A program made the position numbers and the translations under genes. From Bacillota bacterium (GTDB taxonomy: Bacteria; Bacillota; Bacilli; Bacillales_B; DSM-18226): 5,477 nt of DNA. Below are positions 1-5,477 of this stretch, piece after piece (position 1 is the stretch's first letter; every line of letters begins with the position of its first letter). The stretch is from NCBI GenBank assembly GCA_030705665.1, contig JAUZQA010000300.1, positions 1 through 5,477 of the forward strand, in the 5' to 3' direction. The notes under the pieces were generated by a model. It ran no database searches, was not told where the DNA came from, and saw only the letters and a program-made list of their open reading frames with translations.

Positions 1-937
1 AAATGGCTGTGATCTTTTCTATGAAGCAAGCGTTGCCGGCGGAATTCCAATCCTGAGAAGTCTCGTCGATGGCCTGGCTTCTGACAGGGTTACGAAAATG
101 ATGGGGATTGTGAATGGGACAACAAACTACATCTTAACAAAGATGAGCAAAGAGGGCCGAGCCTATGACGAGGTTCTCAAGGAAGCACAAGAATTAGGAT
201 TTGCAGAAAGTGATCCAACGTCCGATGTGGAAGGCTTGGATGCTGCACGGAAAATGACCATTCTGGCTACACTCGGTTTTTCGATGCACATTGATTTAGC
301 CGATGTTCGTGTCAAGGGGATTTCCCAGGTGACCGAAGAAGATATCAGCTATGGAAAACAGTTAGGTTATACGATGAAACTAATCGGATATGCTCACCGT
401 GAAGGGGAAAAAGTAGAAGTAAGTGTCCAGCCAACCTTTTTAGCAGATGACCACCCGTTAGCATCGGTTCAAAATGAGTATAATGCTATATATGTATATG
501 GCGAAGCGGTTGGAGAAACGATGTTTTACGGTCCGGGAGCCGGTAGTCTGCCAACAGCAACATCTGTTGTTTCCGACCTTGTTGCCGTTATGAAAAATCT
601 GCGTTTGGGAGTAAATGGCCGCAGTGCAGTTACACCGCAATATCCAAGGCAATTAAAGGACGATTCGGAAAAATACGCGAAATACTTTATCCGCCTCCAT
701 GTACAGGACGAAGTAGGAGTATTTGCCGATATTACAACCGTTTTTGCCAAGTATGGGGTAAGCTTTGAAAAAATCCTGCAGCTTCCGGTTAAGAAAAATG
801 AGGTAGCAGAAATTGTGTTAGTTACCCATCATTCTTCCTATACGAATTACGAAAAGCTTTTGCAGGAATTAAAAGATATGAATGCTGTCAAGCAAATCAA
901 AAGTTCTTATCGGGTTGAACGAGGAATAAAACTATGA
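1..937 (+). CDS. hom: Homoserine dehydrogenase, 3' part (5' end outside window)
   Basis: Homoserine dehydrogenase reduces aspartate semialdehyde to homoserine with NAD(P)H in the cytoplasm, at the branch point to threonine and methionine. The reading frame is open from position 2, well before the first ATG at 98, so the gene enters from the left and 311 residues are visible. Bacillus homologues have about 430 residues, so roughly 120, mainly the N-terminal nucleotide-binding domain, are missing. The visible part starts with the conserved EASVAGGIPIL stretch (visible residues 8-18), then GIVNGTTNYIL (35-45). The family signature A-x3-GFAESDP-x2-D-V-x-G-x-D-x3-K follows at 62-84 and includes the conserved acidic residues and the final Lys. 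Residues about 228-307 form a C-terminal ACT domain (FIRLHVQDEVGVFADI...), the usual site of threonine feedback inhibition in this family. It stops at TGA 935-937. The start and operon promoter lie outside the window. Identification is very secure. Confidence 0.97.
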   Translation, partial: NGCDLFYEASVAGGIPILRSLVDGLASDRVTKMMGIVNGTTNYILTKMSKEGRAYDEVLKEAQELGFAESDPTSDVEGLDAARKMTILATLGFSMHIDLADVRVKGISQVTEEDISYGKQLGYTMKLIGYAHREGEKVEVSVQPTFLADDHPLASVQNEYNAIYVYGEAVGETMFYGPGAGSLPTATSVVSDLVAVMKNLRLGVNGRSAVTPQYPRQLKDDSEKYAKYFIRLHVQDEVGVFADITTVFAKYGVSFEKILQLPVKKNEVAEIVLVTHHSSYTNYEKLLQELKDMNAVKQIKSSYRVERGIKL

Positions 938-984
938 GATGCTTGAGTAGTTGCAGATTTAATAAAGGGAGTGTCAGACCATGA
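934..984 (+). other. 16-codon linker ORF between hom and thrB; possible remnant of thrC
   Basis: ATG at 934 overlaps the hom stop (ATGA, 934-937). The frame reads MRCLSSCRFNKGSVRP and ends at TGA 982-984, which overlaps the thrB start (ATGA, 981-984). A good Shine-Dalgarno, GAGGA at 921-925, lies 8 nt before the ATG inside the end of hom. Overlaps at both ends with its own ribosome binding site are what would remain if an intervening gene had lost its interior in frame. In B. subtilis the gene at this place is thrC (threonine synthase). The peptide is too short to assign. It may be a thrC remnant, a translational-coupling leader for thrB, or chance. I infer possible translation; no protein function is claimed. 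Confidence 0.3.
964..971 (+). promoter_or_regulatory. Ribosome binding site of thrB
   Basis: AAAGGGAG ends 9 nt before ATG 981, a suitable Shine-Dalgarno that supports this start. It lies inside the 16-codon linker ORF, so ribosomes translating that ORF would pass over it and stop at the thrB start codon. Confidence 0.75.
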
Positions 985-1895
985 CCCCGAATGAACGATT
1001 TTTAATTAAGGTACCCGCCAGCAGTGCCAACCTGGGGCCGGGGTTTGACTCAGTTGGAATTGCACTCGATCTATTTTTAACCTTGGAAGTAGAGTTGAAC
1101 GATAAGTGGGAAATCCGCTCTACGAATGAGGAATTAAACCAATTTCCAATAGACGAGCGGCATTTTATTTGCCAAGTAGCTATGAAAACGGCAGAAAAAT
1201 ATCAAAAAACATTACAGCCTTGCAAGGTGCTGATGTCGAGTGAAATACCTTTAGCAAGAGGACTTGGCTCTAGTGCTGCAGCCATCATTGCTGGAATTGA
1301 ATTAGCAGATTTAGCAGGGGAACTTGGATTATCCCAAGAGGAAAAGCTTGAGATTTCAACCGAAATGGAAGGGCATCCTGATAATGTAGGGGCTTCCCTT
1401 TATGGCGGCCTGGTAGTTGGCTGTTATCAGAATAATGAAGTGGATCTAATCCCATTTTCTGACCTTTCCTTTGAAATGGTAGCTATGATTCCTGAGGAAA
1501 CATTGTTAACAAAGGTTTCCCGTGAGGTCTTGCCAAATAGCTTTATCTATAAAGAAGCAGTACAAGCTTCCGCTACCAGCAACTTGTTAATTGCAGCACT
1601 TCTTAGTGAGAATTGGGCTCTTGCGGGAAAAATGATGAAGCTGGATTTATTCCACCAGCCATACCGCAGGTCGTTAATTCCTTTCTATCAAGAAATTGAG
1701 GATGCCGCGAAAAAGCATGGTGCCTTTGGCGTTGCACTTAGCGGTGCAGGTCCAACCGTTTTATGTTTTGCGGAAAAAGGGTCTGGAACAGCTTTAGCAG
1801 AAGAATTACAAAAAGAATTTAAACAAATGGCAGCCAAAGTCTTGAACATAGAGAACAGTGGCAGCCGCGTTTGTAAAATGGAAAAAGTTCTATAA
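981..1895 (+). CDS. thrB: Homoserine kinase (GHMP kinase family)
   Basis: Homoserine kinase transfers phosphate from ATP to homoserine, giving O-phosphohomoserine, the substrate of threonine synthase. The protein has 304 residues, a normal family length. All GHMP kinase motifs are present: motif 1, PASSANLGPGFD (residues 12-23); motif 2, the ATP-binding glycine and serine loop PLARGLGSSAAA (90-101); the conserved EGHPDN (130-135); and motif 3, GVALSGAGPT (250-259). The start at ATG 981 is supported by the ribosome binding site and by motif 1 falling close to the N-terminus as usual. It lies 43 bp after hom in the same direction with no terminator between, so the two are probably co-transcribed, and an intrinsic terminator follows directly. 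The odd point is the absence of thrC between hom and thrB. The enzyme looks intact and identification is very secure. Confidence 0.97.
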   Translation: MTPNERFLIKVPASSANLGPGFDSVGIALDLFLTLEVELNDKWEIRSTNEELNQFPIDERHFICQVAMKTAEKYQKTLQPCKVLMSSEIPLARGLGSSAAAIIAGIELADLAGELGLSQEEKLEISTEMEGHPDNVGASLYGGLVVGCYQNNEVDLIPFSDLSFEMVAMIPEETLLTKVSREVLPNSFIYKEAVQASATSNLLIAALLSENWALAGKMMKLDLFHQPYRRSLIPFYQEIEDAAKKHGAFGVALSGAGPTVLCFAEKGSGTALAEELQKEFKQMAAKVLNIENSGSRVCKMEKVL

Positions 1896-1898
1896 ATG

Positions 1899-1929
1899 AA
1901 AAGGATACTCTTAGCGAGTATCTTTTTTT
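1899..1929 (+). terminator. Intrinsic terminator of the hom-thrB operon
   Basis: A perfect 7-bp stem GATACTC (1904-1910) / GAGTATC (1916-1922) with a 5-nt loop TTAGC is followed by seven T (1923-1929). A-U pairs from the A-run at 1899-1902 can extend the stem after one G-U wobble. It begins 4 bases after the thrB stop, so it closes the threonine operon and separates it from the regulator gene. Confidence 0.9.
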
Positions 1930-2003
1930 GCCCTAAAACCTATTACATAAATAATAGATTCTGTATTTATTTTCAAGAAAACATCATAACAATATTAATA
2001 AGA

Positions 2004-2032
2004 TTACTTTTAAACCCAACTTATGGTAAAAT
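2004..2032 (+). promoter_or_regulatory. Likely extended -10 sigma-A promoter of the large regulator gene
   Basis: The 141-bp gap between the thrB terminator and the next start codon (1930-2070) is very AT-rich. TGGTAAAAT at 2024-2032 is a good extended -10 (TG-N-TAAAAT, hexamer at 2027-2032). The hexamer 17 bp upstream, TTACTT (2004-2009), is a poor -35, which extended -10 promoters tolerate. Transcription would start near 2039, giving a short leader of about 30 nt. I see no riboswitch, small gene or clear operator in the rest of the gap. The assignment rests on pattern match only. Confidence 0.5.
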
Positions 2033-2054
2033 AATCAAAAAATTAGGAATAATT

Positions 2055-2062
2055 AGGAGAGG
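2055..2062 (+). promoter_or_regulatory. Ribosome binding site of the large regulator gene
   Basis: AGGAGAGG precedes a doubled ATGATG start. GAGG (2059-2062) is 8 nt from ATG 2071, and AGGAG (2055-2059) is 11 nt from it and 14 nt from ATG 2074. The first ATG is therefore favoured. Choosing the second would remove one Met only. Confidence 0.75.
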
Positions 2063-2070
2063 AATTTTCC

Positions 2071-5000
2071 ATGATGCTGCCGATTATCCAGTCAAAGCTG
2101 CAAATTCCAGTTGTCAAAGACGAGTATATTAGGCGCTTAATGTTGACGAAAAAATTAAGAAAAATACCTGAATACCCATTGACGATTGTTCATTCTGGGG
2201 CGGGGTATGGAAAAAGCACCGCTCTGGCATTATTCATGAGGGATGAAAAAGTAGCGGGGTGCTGGTATTCTGTCTCAAGCATGGACGATGACATCTTACC
2301 TTTTTTAGCCTATTTAATCCAAGCAATCCGGAAAATGGTTCCTCATTTTGGAAAAGATCTTTTAGCCTTTATCGAGACAATGGACAAGTATATTCGCGAT
2401 GAGGAAATCAACCTCCTGTGCTCGCTATTTATAAATGAACTTTTAGCCGCTCAAACTCCAATCATTTTAATAGTGGATGACTTTCACCAAATAGAACATT
2501 CTTACACGGTAAATAGTTGGATGGAGAAACTAATCAACCATATACCGGTAAATTTTCATCTGGTGATCTCAAGCAGAAGCAGGCCAAATTGGAAGGATCT
2601 TTCAAAAATGAAGGTCTGTGGACAGTTATTAGAAATCGTCAGAGAAGATTTAGTCTTGACGCTCGAGGAAATGGACTTACTTCTTACTGATCTGTTTGGG
2701 GTAACGGTCAATCCTGCTCAATTACAATCGATTTATCAAATGACGGAAGGGTGGATCATTGCTTTATGTATGATCGCACAACAAATTCCAAATGATATGG
2801 AAAGTCTTCCAGAATACTCCTCCCATTCACTCCAAGATCTATTCCAATACTTAGTCATGGAGGTATTTTTAAACCAGCCTCCTAAGATCCAGCAATTTTT
2901 AGAGCAAACCTCCATTTTTGAAGAAATTGATGAAGAAATATGCAGCAGTGTCATCGGAATGAGTGATGTTTTCCATATGCTTGAACAGCTTAAGGAAAGA
3001 AATCTTTTTCTCCAGAAGGTTGGAAAACAGCAATATCGATACCATGCCTTATTTAAAGATTTTTTGGAAAATCAATTCCAGAATAACCATCCAGCCCAGT
3101 ATATTGACCTTCATGAAAAATGTGCACAAATGTTTGAATCAAAAGGAATGTGGGAAGCAGCACTATATCATTATAAAAAAGTCAGAAATTTTAAGAGGAT
3201 TGGCGCTATTCTCATCAATAATGGGAGCCGATTGATTGAAAGCGGAAAGCTGGAAAGCATTTTTGATTATTTAAAATTCATTCCTGGAGAAGAAATGGAA
3301 AAAGATGATCACCTTTTGTATTTGATGGCGGAGATTTACCGTTATCGTTCCAACTATCAAGTGGCTGAGGAATACTATCAAAAAGCATATATGGGGGCAA
3401 AACAAAGACAATCCCCTATTGGAATGAGCAAAGCACTTGAAGGAAAAGCGAAGATTTTTTTAGATACGATCCAGCCTTATCAGGCGGAAGGACTATTGTA
3501 TGAAGCGATTACCTGCCGGGAAAAAGGATTGGAAAGCTCCGGAGAAGGAATGGGAAGATTATATCAGCTTTTAGCTGAGAATCTATTAAACTTGGGGAAA
3601 TCATCAAAAGCGGAAAAGTGGCTGCAAAAAGCCAAGCACTTAAATGATCACAATTTGGATGGTAATTTAGAGGCAAGATTATACTTAAGAACAGGAAGGT
3701 TCACTGAAGCAAAGAAAATTCTCTCGACAGGGAAACAGGATTTAGAGATTGGTAAACAAACGTCATTACCTCAATCCCACCGAGATACGAATCTTTTGTT
3801 ATCACTAATTGAAGCATTTTCGGGTAAAGGAGACAATGCCAAAATGCTGGCACAGGCAGGAATTCAGCAGGGAATTCGCTTAAAAGCTCCGATGGTAGAG
3901 GCCTGCGGCTGGATCCGAATGGGCCATGCCGTTCAGCTTTTAAACCAATATGAGCTGGATTTAGCGAAAAAATGTTATGAAACTGCCTTGGAAATTATGG
4001 AACAATTGAATATCGGCAGGGGAAAAGCAGAACCGTTAATGGGTCTTTCGATTCTATATGGAATAAGAGGCGACTATGAAAGGTCAATGGAAGCTGGAAA
4101 TAAAGCATTGAAGGAGACGGAAAAGGTTTGTGACCTCTGGCTTTCCGGACTTATTACCCTTTCAATGGGCATTACCTCCATTTATCATGACCAATTTGCC
4201 AAAGCATTACGTCTTTTAGAAAAAACAGATTCATTGTTTCAGCATTGTGAAGATCAGTACGGTCAAATGCTATGTAAATTTTGGCTTTCCTATCTTTATT
4301 ATTTGGAAAAAGCACCAGAATTTTTTCGCGCTGCAGCAAATTCCTTTTTAAATATAGTTCAGATAGATGAGTATGAATTTTTCTTTACGAAACGTTCATT
4401 GTTTGGACCAAGGGACCTTCAAGTTTTTGTCCCGTTATTGATTGAGTGTATAAAGGCGGATATCCAAAAAAACTATGCAATGAAGATTCTTATGAATATG
4501 GGGATTACCACCTTTGATACACACCCAGGCTATTCGATCAGGGTCCAAACGTTGGGTGAATTCAAAATTTGGCTGGGAGAGAAGGAAGTTGGTGAAAAGG
4601 CATGGCAAAGGGAAAAAGCAAAGGAATTATTCCAATTACTGATTACAAAGAAAACCTTTATTTCTAAAGATGAAATCACGCAAATACTTTGGCCGGAACA
4701 AGACCGCCAAAGTGGTGACCGCGACTTTAAGGTTGCCTTAAATGCGTTGCAGCATGTTTTGGAACCGATGCGAAAAGCGAGGGCGGCCCCTTTCTTTGTG
4801 ATTAGGGAAGGAACATTCTATGGACTAAATCCTCTTGCGGTGATCGAGTTAGATACCGTTCATTTTCAGGAATACATTCAATCAGGTTTAAATGAAACGA
4901 GGCAGGAGGCGGCTTTGGAATTATTGGAAAAAGGTCTGGCTCTCTATCACGGGGAATATTTACCGGAGCGGCGCTATGACGATTGGTGTATTAGCAAACG

Positions 5001-5316
5001 CGAGAGTATGCTTGTTTATTTTTTACGGGGAGCAGAAAAGCTGGCTCAATTGAGTGTACGGAATGAGAATTATGAACAAGCCATATATTGGTGTGAAAAA
5101 ATGATCGAGCGCGATCGGACATGGGAGGAAGCGTATCGATTGTTAATGTATTGCTACTATCGAAAGAATAATCGGCCCTATGCGATAAAATGGTATCAAA
5201 AATGTACGCAGGTGTTGGAGGAGGAGCTTGGTGTGCCCCCCCTTGACCCTACAAGGCATATGTACAAAATGATCATGGATGCAGCAGAATATATGGATCA
5301 AGTTGAACAGCCCTAA
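2071..5316 (+). CDS. MalT-like STAND ATPase regulator with TPR region and C-terminal SARP-type winged helix and BTAD domain
   Basis: Predicted cytoplasmic ATP-dependent transcription activator of 1081 residues. Order of parts: residues about 1-340 are a STAND NTPase module like MalT, with Walker A GAGYGKST (43-50), Walker B IILIVDD (131-137, acidic D136/D137), a sensor-like HLVISSRSRP (163-172), EGWIIAL (226-231 region) and the MalT-type YRYHALFKDFL (322-332). Residues about 345-750 are helical TPR-like repeats, for example around 425-440, 505-520, 625-645 and 660-680, the likely ligand or partner sensor. Residues about 822-917 are an OmpR/SARP winged helix (RVQTLGEFKIWLGEKEV, then ILWPEQD). 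Residues about 925-1070 match a bacterial transcriptional activator domain (ALYHGEYLPE, then EEAYRLLMYCYYR and EEELGVPP). No LuxR helix-turn-helix is visible. It has its own promoter and terminators on both sides. Domain calls are strong; inducer and target genes are unknown. It is probably not tied to threonine synthesis. Confidence 0.9.
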   Translation: MMLPIIQSKLQIPVVKDEYIRRLMLTKKLRKIPEYPLTIVHSGAGYGKSTALALFMRDEKVAGCWYSVSSMDDDILPFLAYLIQAIRKMVPHFGKDLLAFIETMDKYIRDEEINLLCSLFINELLAAQTPIILIVDDFHQIEHSYTVNSWMEKLINHIPVNFHLVISSRSRPNWKDLSKMKVCGQLLEIVREDLVLTLEEMDLLLTDLFGVTVNPAQLQSIYQMTEGWIIALCMIAQQIPNDMESLPEYSSHSLQDLFQYLVMEVFLNQPPKIQQFLEQTSIFEEIDEEICSSVIGMSDVFHMLEQLKERNLFLQKVGKQQYRYHALFKDFLENQFQNNHPAQYIDLHEKCAQMFESKGMWEAALYHYKKVRNFKRIGAILINNGSRLIESGKLESIFDYLKFIPGEEMEKDDHLLYLMAEIYRYRSNYQVAEEYYQKAYMGAKQRQSPIGMSKALEGKAKIFLDTIQPYQAEGLLYEAITCREKGLESSGEGMGRLYQLLAENLLNLGKSSKAEKWLQKAKHLNDHNLDGNLEARLYLRTGRFTEAKKILSTGKQDLEIGKQTSLPQSHRDTNLLLSLIEAFSGKGDNAKMLAQAGIQQGIRLKAPMVEACGWIRMGHAVQLLNQYELDLAKKCYETALEIMEQLNIGRGKAEPLMGLSILYGIRGDYERSMEAGNKALKETEKVCDLWLSGLITLSMGITSIYHDQFAKALRLLEKTDSLFQHCEDQYGQMLCKFWLSYLYYLEKAPEFFRAAANSFLNIVQIDEYEFFFTKRSLFGPRDLQVFVPLLIECIKADIQKNYAMKILMNMGITTFDTHPGYSIRVQTLGEFKIWLGEKEVGEKAWQREKAKELFQLLITKKTFISKDEITQILWPEQDRQSGDRDFKVALNALQHVLEPMRKARAAPFFVIREGTFYGLNPLAVIELDTVHFQEYIQSGLNETRQEAALELLEKGLALYHGEYLPERRYDDWCISKRESMLVYFLRGAEKLAQLSVRNENYEQAIYWCEKMIERDRTWEEAYRLLMYCYYRKNNRPYAIKWYQKCTQVLEEELGVPPLDPTRHMYKMIMDAAEYMDQVEQP

Positions 5317-5335
5317 ATCGAATGGGCTGTTTTTT
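5306..5335 (+). terminator. Intrinsic terminator of the large regulator gene, overlapping its 3' end
   Basis: A perfect 8-bp stem AACAGCCC (5306-5313) / GGGCTGTT (5324-5331) with a 10-nt loop is followed by further T residues to 5335. The left arm encodes the last residues of the regulator, and its TAA stop (5314-5316) lies in the loop. Transcripts of the regulator should end here, which makes the downstream gene a separate unit. Confidence 0.88.
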
Positions 5336-5361
5336 ATGGAAAGCGGACTATTTTTTTAATT

Positions 5362-5377
5362 AAATTGGATACAATTT
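5362..5377. promoter_or_regulatory. Upstream operator copy, palindrome AAATTG-GATA-CAATTT
   Basis: AAATTGGATACAATTT is a perfect 6-4-6 inverted repeat, a shape suited to a dimeric helix-turn-helix regulator. It ends 12 bp before the -35 hexamer of the downstream promoter. A second copy, reverse-complemented, lies at 5425-5440. The core TTGGATACAA is one base from the palindrome TTGTATACAA, which resembles sites of GntR-family (FadR-type) regulators. The family assignment is an inference from motif shape. Confidence 0.7.
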
Positions 5378-5389
5378 TTATAATATTTA

Positions 5390-5418
5390 TTGAAAAATTC
5401 AAAATTTTCTTATATAAT
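5390..5418 (+). promoter_or_regulatory. Strong sigma-A promoter of the gene starting at 5460
   Basis: TTGAAA (5390-5395) and TATAAT (5413-5418) are separated by 17 bp, matching 11 of 12 bases of the sigma-A consensus at optimal spacing in very AT-rich DNA. The expected start of transcription is near 5425, giving a leader of about 35 nt. Operator-like palindromes lie just upstream of the -35 and just after the -10, so a strong basal promoter under repression is the simplest reading. Confidence 0.82.
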
Positions 5419-5424
5419 TCATTT

Positions 5425-5440
5425 AAATTGTATCCAATAT
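5425..5440. promoter_or_regulatory. Downstream operator copy, AAATTG-TATC-CAATAT
   Basis: AAATTGTATCCAATAT is the reverse complement of the upstream operator with one mismatch in 16 bases; 14 contiguous bases match exactly (5364-5377 against 5425-5438). It spans the expected transcription start to about +16, where a bound protein would block RNA polymerase. It is itself a palindrome with one mismatch between its 6-bp arms. Confidence 0.7.
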
Positions 5441-5444
5441 TAAA

Positions 5445-5452
5445 AAGGATGG
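5445..5452 (+). promoter_or_regulatory. Ribosome binding site of the gene starting at 5460
   Basis: AAGGATGG, close to the ideal AAGGAGG, ends 7 nt before ATG 5460. This supports the start codon although only six codons are visible. Confidence 0.75.
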
Positions 5453-5459
5453 ATAACAT

Positions 5460-5477
5460 ATGAGCAATATGAGCGAG
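5460..5477 (+). CDS. Start of an unidentified gene, cut by the window end
   Basis: Six codons (MSNMSE) follow a good ribosome binding site and a near-consensus promoter, so this is very likely the true start of a protein-coding gene. The product cannot be identified from six residues. The paired palindromes around its promoter imply control by a dimeric repressor. This gene could be that repressor itself, controlling its own expression, or a catabolic or transport gene it controls; the window does not decide. An alternative in-frame ATG at 5469 is further from the ribosome binding site and less likely. Confidence 0.7.

Noticed and set aside
458..750. Two overlapping minus-strand ORFs (458-652 and 526-750) inside hom
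   Set aside because: They lie opposite a strongly conserved coding region and give low-complexity, Cys/Arg-rich products without recognisable domains: shadows of hom.
1928..1957. Alternative promoter TTGCCC-18-TAATAG just after the thrB terminator
   Set aside because: Both hexamers match poorly, and the extended -10 at 2024-2032 is better and closer to the gene.
1896..2132. 78-codon + strand ORF beginning directly after the thrB stop
   Set aside because: It runs through the thrB terminator and the regulator's promoter, has no ribosome binding site, overlaps the regulator start in another frame, and its product looks like translated AT-rich noncoding DNA.
2736..3235. Minus-strand ORF 2736-2954 and + strand ORF 2963-3235 inside the large regulator
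   Set aside because: Both overlap conserved parts of the regulator in other frames and show no family features.
5236..5242. Run of seven C near the 3' end of the large regulator gene, a possible slippage or phase-variation site
   Set aside because: The run is short, the frame is intact, it encodes the conserved GVPP of the BTAD end, and a slip would change only the last 25 or so residues. A contingency locus is not supported.
5392..5409. Imperfect inverted repeat GAAAA...TTTTC within the promoter spacer
   Set aside because: Short arms of A and T are expected by chance here and match no other site in the window.
5401..5418. Possible CodY box in the AAAATTTTC-TTATATAATT stretch
   Set aside because: Aligned to AATTTTCWGAAAATT it has about five mismatches of 15, too many in DNA this AT-rich.
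1..5477. CRISPR array, tRNA or rRNA genes, insertion sequence, phage or toxin-antitoxin features
   Set aside because: No repeat-spacer pattern, cloverleaf, transposase or terminal inverted repeats with target duplications were seen. The window reads as ordinary chromosome.

Overview
The window looks like a chromosomal segment of a low-GC Gram-positive bacterium, most likely Bacillaceae (Bacillus, Neobacillus or a relative). The reasons are AT-rich intergenic DNA, strong AGGAG-type ribosome binding sites, hairpin-plus-T-run terminators, sigma-A-like promoters, and Hom and ThrB proteins that read like Bacillus enzymes. All genes lie on the + strand. Genus and species cannot be fixed from sequence alone.

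Layout. (1) 1-1929 is the distal part of a threonine biosynthesis operon: the 3' part of hom (homoserine dehydrogenase with a C-terminal ACT domain), a 43-bp gap, thrB (homoserine kinase), then a clear intrinsic terminator. The threonine synthase gene thrC, which sits between hom and thrB in Bacillus subtilis, is absent. In its place is a 16-codon ORF that overlaps the hom stop and the thrB start by ATGA at both ends, which could be what is left of thrC after an in-frame deletion. (2) 1930-2070 is a 141-bp intergenic region with a likely extended -10 promoter and a strong ribosome binding site. (3) 2071-5316 encodes a 1081-residue regulator: a MalT-like STAND ATPase domain, a TPR-like helical middle, and a C-terminal SARP/AfsR-type winged helix plus BTAD domain. 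It ends in a terminator whose loop holds its stop codon. (4) 5317-5459 is a compact regulatory region: a near-consensus sigma-A promoter flanked by two copies of a 16-bp palindromic operator whose centres are 63 bp apart. It drives a gene of which only the first six codons are in the window.

How they work together. Hom makes homoserine and ThrB phosphorylates it to O-phosphohomoserine, so the step to threonine must be encoded elsewhere. The large regulator is its own transcription unit, insulated from the thr operon by a terminator, and nothing ties it to threonine metabolism. Its ligand and targets are unknown. The gene starting at 5460 appears to be controlled by a dimeric repressor that binds both operators, possibly of the GntR family. 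Whether the large regulator also acts there cannot be told from this window.

The points most worth a second look are the paired operators, the missing thrC with its possible deletion scar, and the STAND-TPR-SARP/BTAD regulator.
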